Shown piece by piece: positions 56,697 to 64,000 of a stretch of 64,000 nucleotides of DNA. Position numbers and translations under genes: made by a program. The notes under the pieces are model-generated. The model was not told the origin of the DNA and did no database searches. It was given only the letters and a program-made list of their open reading frames with translations. Origin of the DNA: a bacterium (GTDB taxonomy: Bacteria > Campylobacterota > Campylobacteria > Campylobacterales > Sulfurimonadaceae); assembly GCA_018822665.1 (NCBI GenBank), contig JAHJJX010000021.1:62001-126000 (forward strand). The letters run 5' to 3'. The stretch's first letter is position 1. Each line of letters opens with the position of its first letter.

Positions 56697-56760
56697 ATTC
56701 AAATTCTCCTATAAATTCTGCCACAAATTTTTAAATCATTGTGGTCGATGATTTTCTAAA

Positions 56761-57186
56761 TTAATCTATTATTTCAATACCCATTGAACGAGCAGAACCT
56801 GCAATAGTGTTTGCTGCCTGCTCTTTATTATCAGTATTTAAATCTTCAATTTTTTGATCAACTATTTCCATAAGTTGAGCACGAGTAATCTTTCCTAATT
56901 TCTTTTTAAGAGGATTGTCTGTGCCTTTCTTTAGTCCAGCTGCATGCATTAATAAAGCAGATGCCGGTGGTTGTTTAGTAATAAAAGAAAAACTTTTATC
57001 AGTATAAACTGTAATAACAACAGGAACTTTGAATCCCATCTTATCTTTTGTTTTCTCATTAAACGATTTACAGAATTCCATGATATTAACACCACGCTGT
57101 CCTAATGCAGGTCCTACTGGTGGAGCTGGAGTTGCTTTAGCAGCTTGAATTTGCAGCTTGATGTAGGTCATTACTTTTTTTGCCAT
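56761..57186 (-). CDS. rplK: 50S ribosomal protein L11
   Basis: The 141-aa GTPase-centre protein with [20 protein letters not shown] at the N terminus and the C-terminal rRNA-binding GSARSMGI. Part of rplKAJL. Confidence 0.98.
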   Translation of the reverse strand: MAKKVMTYIKLQIQAAKATPAPPVGPALGQRGVNIMEFCKSFNEKTKDKMGFKVPVVITVYTDKSFSFITKQPPASALLMHAAGLKKGTDNPLKKKLGKITRAQLMEIVDQKIEDLNTDNKEQAANTIAGSARSMGIEIID

Positions 57187-57209
57187 TTTTTTTGCTTCCT
57201 TTTTAAGAT

Positions 57210-57737
57210 TTAAATTATTTTTTCAACTTGAGTATATGAAATATCAACAGGAGTTGCTCTACCAAAGATTGATACATTTAGCTTGAGTGTTCCGTGTTCT
57301 AAATCATATTCATCAACTGTTGCTGTAAAGTTTGCGAAAGGTCCATCAACAATTCGAACCATTTCTCCATTATCAAAATATACTTTTGGTTTTGGTGCTG
57401 CACGATTATTAACACGATCTAAAATAACATTAATATCGTGTTCGCTTAATGGAGTTGGTATATTTGCCTCACCAATAAACCCAGATACTTTCGGTATAGA
57501 CTGAATCATATGTTGAATCTCTGTATTTAAGTCAATTCTAGCAAATACATACCCTGAATAAAGAGATCTTTCAGTCACTTTTTTCTTTCCATCTTTGACT
57601 TCAATCACATCTTCTGTTGGAACTATAACATCTGTTATCGATTCCTGTAATCCCATCTCTTCAATGATATTTAACATCGCTAATCGAACTGTTCTTTCAT
57701 TTCCATAGGTCTGTATAGAGTACCATTGGTGTGCCAT
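57210..57737 (-). CDS. nusG: Transcription termination/antitermination factor NusG
   Basis: A 175-aa protein: N-terminal NGN domain ([18 protein letters not shown]) binding RNA polymerase and C-terminal KOW domain ([10 protein letters not shown]) contacting Rho or S10. Directly after secE (9 bases). Confidence 0.97.
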   Translation of the reverse strand: MAHQWYSIQTYGNERTVRLAMLNIIEEMGLQESITDVIVPTEDVIEVKDGKKKVTERSLYSGYVFARIDLNTEIQHMIQSIPKVSGFIGEANIPTPLSEHDINVILDRVNNRAAPKPKVYFDNGEMVRIVDGPFANFTATVDEYDLEHGTLKLNVSIFGRATPVDISYTQVEKII

Positions 57738-57746
57738 ATAAACTCC

Positions 57747-57926
57747 TTAACCTAAAATTGCAGACATAAAAGATGACATAGCCAAGTCAACTAAAGCCAA
57801 AAATATAGATATAACCGTAACTACAATTACAACTGCTATATATGCTTGCTTAACCTGACCCTTCGTTGGAAAGATTACCTTACTTAATTCTGTTTTAGCA
57901 TTTCTAAAATGTGTATTTAAATTCAT
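57747..57926 (-). CDS. secE: Preprotein translocase subunit SecE
   Basis: A 59-aa single-helix form: short amphipathic N terminus (FRNAKTELSKVIFPTKGQV) and one membrane helix. SecE is the essential clamp of SecYEG. An in-frame ORF extends upstream through tRNA-Trp, but the ATG at 57926 has GGGAAAG before it and gives the conserved length. Confidence 0.93.
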   Translation of the reverse strand: MNLNTHFRNAKTELSKVIFPTKGQVKQAYIAVVIVVTVISIFLALVDLAMSSFMSAILG

Positions 57927-57994
57927 TATTTCTTTCCCAAAAAAAAGTGCATTGATTACAAATAAAGCTCTAAAGCTACATTTGTAAAAAATGA

Positions 57995-58070
57995 TGGCAG
58001 GCGAAGGGGGACTCGAACCCGCAACCATCGGATTTGGAATCCGGCGCTCTACCATTGGAGCTATTCGCCT
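57995..58070 (-). tRNA. trnW: tRNA-Trp (CCA)
   Basis: Cloverleaf on the minus strand with the anticodon loop TTCCAAA, acceptor stem AGGCGAA/TTCGCCT, discriminator G and encoded CCA. Located between rpmG and secE, the usual place in this group. Confidence 0.95.
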
Positions 58071-58080
58071 AAAAATCAAT

Positions 58081-58112
58081 AAACAAGTTCTAGTCATAAC
58101 TAGAACTTGTTT
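58081..58112 (-). terminator. 13-bp hairpin between rpmG and tRNA-Trp
   Basis: Two perfectly complementary 13-base arms (AAACAAGTTCTAG / CTAGAACTTGTTT) with a six-base loop, followed on the minus strand by a T-rich stretch. It resembles a rho-independent terminator after tuf-rpmG, or a processing site before the tRNA. Confidence 0.65.
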
Positions 58113-58125
58113 ACCAGATGTAATA

Positions 58126-58278
58126 TTATAATTTCATCTCTTTATGAACAGTATGCTCACGACAAAATTTACAATATTTTCTTACTGAAAATTTTTCAGT
58201 ATGAGTTTTTTTATTTTTACTAGTGTGATAGTTACGACGAGTACACTTTTCACATCCTAGGTGTATTGTTTCACGCAT
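58126..58278 (-). CDS. rpmG: 50S ribosomal protein L33
   Basis: A 50-aa protein too short for the usual ORF cut-offs: MRETIHLGCEKCTRRNYHT, with the second half FSVRKYCKFCREHTVHKE. Four Cys in two CxxC pairs give the zinc-ribbon form of L33. Located between tuf and trnW. Confidence 0.95.
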   Translation of the reverse strand: MRETIHLGCEKCTRRNYHTSKNKKTHTEKFSVRKYCKFCREHTVHKEMKL

Positions 58279-58315
58279 TACATAAACCTTTTATTTGGTA
58301 ATTCGGAAAACCGAA

Positions 58316-59515
58316 TTACGCAAGAATCTCAGATACAACACCAGCACCAACTGTTCTACCACCCTCACGGATAGCAAACTTAGTACCTTTTTCCATAGCA
58401 ATTGGATGAATTAACTCAGCAGTAATACTTACGTTATCACCTGGCATAACCATCTCCGTACCTTCTGGTAAAGTGATTGCACCTGTTACGTCTGTTGTAC
58501 GAACATAGAATTGTGGACGGTAACCATTAAAGAATGGAGTATGGCGACCACCTTCATCTTTGCTTAATACATAGATTTCAGCTGTAAATTTAGAATGAGG
58601 AGTGATACTTTTTGGCTTACAAAGAACCTGACCACGCTCAACCGCTTCTTTAGCTATTCCACGAAGAAGGAGACCACAGTTATCACCGGCAACACCTTCA
58701 CTCATCTCTTTACGGAACATTTCAACACCTGTTACAGTAGTTGTTTGTGTATCTCTAATACCAACGATTTCGATTGTTTCACCAATTTTAACTGTACCAC
58801 GCTCAATACGTCCGGTAACAACTGTACCACGACCAGAAATTGAGAATACATCTTCAACTGGCATTAAAAAATCTCTATCTACTTCACGAACTGGCTGAGG
58901 GATATAATCATCTACAGTTTGCATAAGTTTTTGTATTTTTGCCGACCATTCACCAAGAACACCAGTTTTAGCTTCTTCAAGAGCTTTAAGAGCTGAACCT
59001 GTTGTGATTGGAGTATCATCGCCTGGGAATTCATACATGTCTAAAAGTTCACGAATTTCCATATCAACTAACTCTAATAGTTCTTCATCATCAACCATAT
59101 CTTCTTTATTCATGAAAACAACCAAATAAGGAACACCGACTTGTTTTGATAGAAGAATATGCTCACGAGTTTGTGGCATCGGGCCATCAGCTGCAGAAAC
59201 AACTAAAATAGCACCATCCATTTGAGCAGCACCAGTAATCATGTTCTTAACATAATCCGCGTGACCTGGACAGTCTACGTGTGCATAGTGACGTGCATTT
59301 GTTTCGTACTCAACATGTGAAGTTGATATCGTAATACCACGCTCTCTTTCTTCTGGAGCATTATCGATTGCATCGTAATCCATCATTTTTGCACCATTAG
59401 TTACTGCAAGTACTGCTGTAATAGCTGCTGTTAGAGTAGTTTTACCATGGTCAACGTGACCAATTGTTCCAATATTAACATGCGGTTTATTACGCTGAAA
59501 CTTTTCTTTTGCCAT
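58316..59515 (-). CDS. tuf: Translation elongation factor Tu
   Basis: A 399-aa GTPase with G1 GHVDHGKT, G3 DCPGH and G4 NKED. The start is the ATG of [14 protein letters not shown], seven bases after GGAGG; an in-frame ORF of 19 more codons is spurious. It is downstream of tRNA-Thr(GGT), the arrangement also seen at tufB in E. coli. Confidence 0.98.
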   Translation of the reverse strand: MAKEKFQRNKPHVNIGTIGHVDHGKTTLTAAITAVLAVTNGAKMMDYDAIDNAPEERERGITISTSHVEYETNARHYAHVDCPGHADYVKNMITGAAQMDGAILVVSAADGPMPQTREHILLSKQVGVPYLVVFMNKEDMVDDEELLELVDMEIRELLDMYEFPGDDTPITTGSALKALEEAKTGVLGEWSAKIQKLMQTVDDYIPQPVREVDRDFLMPVEDVFSISGRGTVVTGRIERGTVKIGETIEIVGIRDTQTTTVTGVEMFRKEMSEGVAGDNCGLLLRGIAKEAVERGQVLCKPKSITPHSKFTAEIYVLSKDEGGRHTPFFNGYRPQFYVRTTDVTGAITLPEGTEMVMPGDNVSITAELIHPIAMEKGTKFAIREGGRTVGAGVVSEILA

Positions 59516-59615
59516 TGTGTCCTCCGACTTAATTTGTGAATAGAAATGGAATTGTATCCAAAAATTATTCAATTATTGCTTAATTTTTTATTTTACATCA
59601 AACTAATTATATGTA

Positions 59616-59690
<75 letters not shown>

Positions 59691-59794
59691 ATATTGGATG
59701 TTTCATAACAATAAACAATAAATGAATAATTTAAATAATATTAGTATCAGTATATATGTATAACATATAATTGTAGATTTGAAGTAGTTGCGAA

Positions 59795-59800
59795 ATTATA
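59795..59800 (-). promoter_or_regulatory. Candidate internal -10 upstream of tRNA-Thr(GGT)-tuf
   Basis: TATAAT on the minus strand in the 138-base spacer between tRNA-Gly and tRNA-Thr(GGT). A further TATAAT lies at 59606-59611, between tRNA-Thr(GGT) and tuf. Confidence 0.35.
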
Positions 59801-59828
59801 CTTCAGCTTCCAGGGTATTAATGTTCAA

Positions 59829-59905
59829 TGGAGCGGGTGAAGGGACTCGAACCCTCGACCCTCAGCTTGGAAGGCTGACGCTCTAGCCAACTGAGCTACG
59901 CCCGC
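59829..59905 (-). tRNA. tRNA-Gly (TCC)
   Basis: Anticodon stem-loop TCAGC-CTTCCAA-GCTGA; acceptor GCGGGCG; encoded CCA. Confidence 0.95.
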
Positions 59906-59917
59906 ATATTCATTGAA

Positions 59918-60002
59918 TGGTGGTGAGAAGAGGAGTCGAACCTCTGAACCCGTAGGGAGCGGATTTACAGTCCGCCGTCGTTGGCCACTTGACTATCTCA
60001 CC
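59918..60002 (-). tRNA. tRNA-Tyr (GTA)
   Basis: Anticodon stem-loop GCGGA-CTGTAAA-TCCGC; 85 bases with a long variable arm typical of bacterial tRNA-Tyr; acceptor GGTGAGA/TCTCACC and encoded CCA. Confidence 0.95.
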
Positions 60003-60044
60003 ACATTATCTGGTCTAGCACTGTTTCTAATATTCAAAATTCAA

Positions 60045-60121
60045 TGGTGCCGACACGAGGATTTGAACCCCGGGCCTGCTGATTACAAATCAGCTGCTCT
60101 AGCCAACTGAGCTATGTCGGC
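60045..60121 (-). tRNA. tRNA-Thr (TGT)
   Basis: Anticodon stem-loop GCTGA-TTTGTAA-TCAGC; acceptor GCCGACA; encoded CCA. First gene of the Thr-Tyr-Gly-Thr-tuf transcript. Confidence 0.95.
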
Positions 60122-60138
60122 ATCGAATTTGAGCCAGA

Positions 60139-60167
60139 ATTATAGTTTAAAATATATCCAATGTCAA
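60139..60167 (-). promoter_or_regulatory. Perfect sigma70 promoter for the tRNA-tuf operon
   Basis: TTGACA (60167-60162), a 17-base spacer and TATAAT (60144-60139) on the minus strand, with transcription expected to start near 60132, about ten bases before tRNA-Thr(TGT). Exact -35 matches are rare in Campylobacterota. Confidence 0.85.
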
Positions 60168-60176
60168 GGGTTTTTA

Positions 60177-60965
60177 CTAAAAATATATAATTTCATTATC
60201 TTTTAATATTTTAGGCACCCACTTACCGCTCAAGAGCTCTATTTCTTGGGTTATTTTTTCTAAAAACAGAGGCTTTACATGATTTATGTACAACTCAATA
60301 TCATCTCTTTTTAATTCATCGAGCTTCTCAAAAAGTAATTTAGGTGTTAAATGCTTACTTTCTTTTGCCAATTTATCCATACTTGAAGGAAATGAGCATT
60401 CAAGTATCATTGATTTTATGTCAATTTGCGATTCTAAAATTTTTATAGCTGTATCTAAAGAATATGTATCTGCTGTAATTAAAACAGAATTGGAATTTTT
60501 TTTATATACATACCCACAACTAGGAACTGTATGGTCTGTTTTAAAAGGTGTAATGTACTCATCATCACCTATTTTATATTTTGCACCATATACTAATTCT
60601 ATATAGGCGACAGTCATCTCATTTGAAGCATGCATTGGTATCCGAGAAAAGTCTGGCCATATTAAATCATTTAAAAAATGCTTTTTTACCGCTTTAATGG
60701 TTGCAGGTAGTCCAATAATATTTAATGTTTTGTTTCTAATCGAAAAATAATTATCAAGGATGTATGCGATATCGCATATATGGTCCAAGTGCGAATGGGT
60801 TAACCAAATATTTTCTATTTTTGCTGATTCTTCTTCTAGCGTGTTTAATAGATTCCCCGCATCTATTACATTGCGTTCATTTAAATAAAAGGAGCTCGTA
60901 CCAGCACCTTTTGCCTTTGTTCCATAAGCGCCGAGTATTTTAATCTCATTCATATCAGAACTCAT
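60177..60965 (-). CDS. Metallo-beta-lactamase-fold cyclic-nucleotide phosphodiesterase, class II-like
   Basis: The 262-aa protein has the metal motif THSHLDH (His57, His59, Asp61, His62) and later HTVPSCGYVY, ITADT and INHVKP in the order of class II 3',5'-cNMP phosphodiesterases (yeast PDE1-like). No signal peptide. The start overlaps the HD-GYP gene by 11 bases. Placement beside an adenylate cyclase points to cAMP as substrate, but other MBL hydrolases cannot be excluded. Confidence 0.75.
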   Translation of the reverse strand: MSSDMNEIKILGAYGTKAKGAGTSSFYLNERNVIDAGNLLNTLEEESAKIENIWLTHSHLDHICDIAYILDNYFSIRNKTLNIIGLPATIKAVKKHFLNDLIWPDFSRIPMHASNEMTVAYIELVYGAKYKIGDDEYITPFKTDHTVPSCGYVYKKNSNSVLITADTYSLDTAIKILESQIDIKSMILECSFPSSMDKLAKESKHLTPKLLFEKLDELKRDDIELYINHVKPLFLEKITQEIELLSGKWVPKILKDNEIIYF

Positions 60966-62073
60966 CTTTAAGTTTTTCTCTTATTTTTAAAAATTTATCC
61001 AAGTTATCAAAAAATAAATCTATCAAATCTGGATCAAAATGTTTTCCTCTTTCTTCTTTAAAAAGAGCAAAAATTCTTTCATCATCCCATGCTTTTTTAT
61101 ATATCCTGTCACTTCCCAAGGCATCAAACACATCTGCTAAAGCAGTTATTCTTCCATAGATATGTATATTTTCACCACTTAACTTTCTAGGGTATCCAGT
61201 TCCATCCCATTTTTCATGATGTTCATAAGCGACAATAGATGCTGCTTTTAAAAGCGGTCTGTCTGAATTCTTAATCATGCCGTACCCTAACTCTGCGTGC
61301 GTATCCATTATCAATCTTTCTTGAGCATCAAAACGCCCAGGTTTATTTAAAATAGAATCAGGTATAGCGACTTTTCCTATATCATGCATAGGTGAAGCAT
61401 CTTTCAATAATTCTGCATCTTCGAATGATAATCCACATGCCAAGGCCAATATCTTGGAATATTCTGCAACTCTTTTTACGTGATTCCCAGTCTCTTTACT
61501 TCGGCTTTCACCTATTGCTCCCATCGTAAAAACTACTTCTTTTTGTGTATCTTCTATTTCTTTTGTAAGTTTTGCGGCCACTAAAGTCTCTGCCGCATAA
61601 GTGCTGGCCAACATGAGCCGTTCCATATCTCTTTTATCAAATATACTTTGCTCATTCTTATGATTAATAACTTGGAATGCCCCTATTATTCTATTGTCGT
61701 TATCAGACATAGGAATAACCATCATACTTTTTGTCACATAACCGGTAATTTTATCAACATCCGGATTGAATCGATTATCACTATAGACATCGTCAATAAT
61801 GATTTTTTGATTATTCATTATTGCGTTGCCGACAATACCGGAATGAATATCCAGTTCAATTTCATCCATTCCATGTGCAACTTTTGCCCAAATCTTTTTT
61901 TTATCATCACTCACTACCCAGATAGTACATCTATCCGCACCCGTAAGCGCTCTGCCCATGTCTGCTAAAACTCTTATAATGTCATCATAATTTCTTAAAG
62001 AAGACAATTCTGTTAAAAAAGTAAATATAAGTTCTAAAATTTCATTCGCATCTAAACTTTTCTTATGCTTCAT
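60955..62073 (-). CDS. GAF-HD-GYP domain phosphodiesterase
   Basis: A 372-aa signalling protein: GAF sensor at about residues 25-165, HD-GYP from 185 with HDIGK (residues 230-234) and HHEKWDGTGYP (285-295). HD-GYP proteins hydrolyse cyclic di-GMP or related dinucleotides. All key residues are present. Eight bases after the cyclase gene. Confidence 0.9.
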   Translation of the reverse strand: MKHKKSLDANEILELIFTFLTELSSLRNYDDIIRVLADMGRALTGADRCTIWVVSDDKKKIWAKVAHGMDEIELDIHSGIVGNAIMNNQKIIIDDVYSDNRFNPDVDKITGYVTKSMMVIPMSDNDNRIIGAFQVINHKNEQSIFDKRDMERLMLASTYAAETLVAAKLTKEIEDTQKEVVFTMGAIGESRSKETGNHVKRVAEYSKILALACGLSFEDAELLKDASPMHDIGKVAIPDSILNKPGRFDAQERLIMDTHAELGYGMIKNSDRPLLKAASIVAYEHHEKWDGTGYPRKLSGENIHIYGRITALADVFDALGSDRIYKKAWDDERIFALFKEERGKHFDPDLIDLFFDNLDKFLKIREKLKDEF

Positions 62074-62081
62074 ACAATCCT

Positions 62082-64000
62082 CTACTTCGTAGTCATTTTA
62101 TGCACACCCCAAGGATGTCTCTCTTTTACAAGCGGTAAAAAATATTTTGATGGATTGTCATCATATTTTTCTATTACACTAGAAAAAAGTTGCTCTGCAC
62201 TTTCAAAATCACCTTTTATATATCTCTCCAATGCTTCATCATATGACTTTTTCAGCTCTTTTGCTTTATCTGTATTTGGCATCAGCTCATACAAAAGCAC
62301 TGCCTTTTCTTTTCCTTTTACCATTACAGGTTCAATCATTCTATATGTAAATGGATCTTTTAATTTAGCAACCGTAAACTCCGTTATCAGAATATTAACA
62401 CCATAATTTTTAGTCAAACCTTCAACTCTTGAAGCTAGATTGACTCCATCTCCGATGATTGTATAATTAAATCTTGTATCTGAACCCATATTCCCCACAA
62501 CGACTTCAGCCGTATTGATACCAATACCAATCCGTATAGGGCTTATTCCTTCAGATTTTAACTGTGTATTTAAAATGTCCAATTCACTAATCATCCTCAA
62601 GGCAGATCTGCACGTCGCATCCGCATGCTTTTCTACATTTACGGGAGCATTAAAAAATGCCATCACGGCATCCCCTATATATTTATCAAGCATGCCGCCA
62701 TTCTCAAGTACAGCATTTGTCATTGGAGTAAAATATCTGTTTAATAATTTAATTAAACTTACCGGACTCATAGATTCTGATATGCTCGTAAAACCTCTAA
62801 TGTCACTAAAAAGAATACTCAATTCCTTGCTTTCTCCACCTAATTCTAATGCTTTTGGATCATCTATAAGTTTTTGCAGTAAATCGGCAGAGAGATAACT
62901 TGAAAAGGCATCTCTCATAAATCTGCCGCCTCTTTCTTGAATGTTAAATGCTATTGCTTCAACGGCAACTGTACTTAAGAGTAAAGAAACTAAAGGGTAA
63001 AAAAGATCAATGTAGATCATATCCACTACAAATAGATATCTTATAAATATATATAAAGCCGTATATGCCAAAATATTGACAACAACTCTGTATAAAATCT
63101 TTTTAATAATTAAAACCAATAAAAAAGGCAATAAAATCATCAAAACCATCAAAGCAGGAGTGATATTTTCAGGTTCGACAATAAGATGATTTTGTAAAAG
63201 ATTTGAAATAAAAGTATAATGCAGCAATGGACCTGCAATAGCACCGATGGGCGTACTCACAACGTCCCCCGAACCAACTTCCGTAATTCCGAGTATTACA
63301 ATCTTGCCTTTGAAATATTCTGGTTTTATTTTTTGATTTATAAGATCTAAAAAAGAGATGATTTCATATTGCTCCTGCTTATAGTAGTTTAGTCTTATAA
63401 AACCTTTATCATTGAGTCCTATATTATGCGTGTTAATTTCCACATGCCTCGTATCCAGCCTTTTAACATCCCTATTGAATTTTAGCCTTAGTCCTTGAAT
63501 AGCTAAAGACGGGTATAGAATATTTTGAAAATATACGGCTATAGGATAGGAACGAAGCAGATGGTCACTTCCGGCGAGAGTCGAAAAACTTCCAGAAAGT
63601 GTACAAGCTTCCAATATTGGAAGAATATTCATTTCGGCATAAGGTGCTGAAACAAAAAATGGATTTTTATGTTCTGCTATTTGTGATTGGAGTATATCCA
63701 AAGAAGAGTTGCTTAAAACCTCCAACTCTTCCTCACTGATATTTTGTGTTGCGTTTTGTCTAAGAAAAAATCCACATACGCTATTGTTTAAGCCTGACAA
63801 TGCCTGAACCAGCGCACCATCTTGAGATTGCGTCGTAGGTTCTGAGAAAATCATATCCATCAAAACCACATCGGCTTGCGCCAGTGATTCGATGCCCTTT
63901 GCCAGTATTTCTCTCTCCCATGGCCATCTGCCGTACTTGTTTACACTTGGTTCGTCCACTGCAACAAAAACCACATCTTTGCTTGGTTCTTTTTTTTGTA
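62082..64000 (-). CDS. CHASE2-domain class III adenylate cyclase, 5' end missing
   Basis: The reading frame is open to the right window edge (residues before 63974 read ...EPSKDVV and continue the CHASE2 strand), so the gene starts outside the window and a GTG at 63974 is not the start. Order: periplasmic CHASE2 sensor, about three membrane helices, catalytic domain with FSDIRGFT and GDAVMAFF (metal Asp), DKYIGD Lys and TIIGDGVNLASR, the adenine-type specificity pattern. It makes cAMP in the cytoplasm on an outside signal. Confidence 0.88.
   Translation of the reverse strand, partial: QKKEPSKDVVFVAVDEPSVNKYGRWPWEREILAKGIESLAQADVVLMDMIFSEPTTQSQDGALVQALSGLNNSVCGFFLRQNATQNISEEELEVLSNSSLDILQSQIAEHKNPFFVSAPYAEMNILPILEACTLSGSFSTLAGSDHLLRSYPIAVYFQNILYPSLAIQGLRLKFNRDVKRLDTRHVEINTHNIGLNDKGFIRLNYYKQEQYEIISFLDLINQKIKPEYFKGKIVILGITEVGSGDVVSTPIGAIAGPLLHYTFISNLLQNHLIVEPENITPALMVLMILLPFLLVLIIKKILYRVVVNILAYTALYIFIRYLFVVDMIYIDLFYPLVSLLLSTVAVEAIAFNIQERGGRFMRDAFSSYLSADLLQKLIDDPKALELGGESKELSILFSDIRGFTSISESMSPVSLIKLLNRYFTPMTNAVLENGGMLDKYIGDAVMAFFNAPVNVEKHADATCRSALRMISELDILNTQLKSEGISPIRIGIGINTAEVVVGNMGSDTRFNYTIIGDGVNLASRVEGLTKNYGVNILITEFTVAKLKDPFTYRMIEPVMVKGKEKAVLLYELMPNTDKAKELKKSYDEALERYIKGDFESAEQLFSSVIEKYDDNPSKYFLPLVKERHPWGVHKMTTK
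63438..63448 (-). repeat. DUS-like 11-mer, inside the adenylate cyclase gene
   Basis: Exact copy in the coding orientation, read as His-Val-Glu. Confidence 0.7.

Noticed and set aside
57927-58097. In-frame ORF extending secE upstream through the tRNA-Trp
   Set aside because: The segment overlaps a clear tRNA, lacks similarity to SecE, and the ATG at 57926 has a Shine-Dalgarno and the family length.
59516-59572. 19-codon N-terminal extension of EF-Tu
   Set aside because: No similarity to EF-Tu and GGAGG sits before the inner ATG.
63972-63974. GTG start for the CHASE2 cyclase
   Set aside because: The frame is open to the window edge and the residues before it continue the CHASE2 domain, so the gene is partial.

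Overview
The window comes from an AT-rich member of the Campylobacterota (formerly Epsilonproteobacteria), most likely a Sulfurimonas-like chemolithotroph. The evidence is a nuo operon in which NuoE/NuoF are replaced by Campylobacterota-type proteins, a PflA-like flagellar protein directly downstream of nuoN (as in Campylobacter jejuni), a futalosine-pathway MqnP-like prenyltransferase, a DUF3373-type porin, and the gene order tRNA-tuf-rpmG-trnW-secE-nusG-rpl-rpoBC-rpsLG-fusA. Almost all genes lie on the minus strand and are tightly packed.

Layout. 1-3081: the start of a second, canonical complex I operon (nuoA, nuoB, fused nuoCD, nuoE, 5' end of nuoF; it continues past the left edge). 3230-5043: rpsB-tsf. 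5420-7015: an outer-membrane porin on the plus strand. 7054-12278: mqnP, two unrecognised genes, ftsW, murG, a DedA protein and a BCP peroxiredoxin. 12346-13236: miaA (plus). 13240-33514: the 14-gene first complex I operon (nuoABCD, a 73-aa NuoE substitute, a NuoF/GltD-like flavoprotein, two NuoG, nuoHIJKLMN), then pflA and a TM2 protein. 33837-42268: an OlsF-like double acyltransferase, a small ORF, an AAA ATPase, a FadL-type porin with a lipase lipoprotein, endonuclease IV and two exported proteins. 42673-60121: the translation/transcription cluster, with five tRNA genes, tuf, rpmG, secE, nusG, rplKAJL, rpoBC, rpsL, rpsG and fusA. 60177-64000: a cyclic-nucleotide module of CHASE2 adenylate cyclase (5' partial), GAF-HD-GYP protein and MBL-fold phosphodiesterase.

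How they work together. The two complex I operons differ in architecture, which suggests two enzymes with different electron donors. The protein-synthesis cluster carries strong hairpins at rplL-rpoB, rpsG-fusA and rplA-rplJ that look like processing or attenuation sites, and a perfect-consensus sigma70 promoter drives the leading tRNA.

The most unexpected signal is not a gene. The 11-mer GGCATGTGGAA occurs 12 times exactly, plus about nine near matches, on both strands, in several codon frames and as inverted pairs in intergenic hairpins. This is the pattern of a DNA uptake sequence, and I do not know of one described for this group. Coordinates were read by hand, so short sites may be off by a base.
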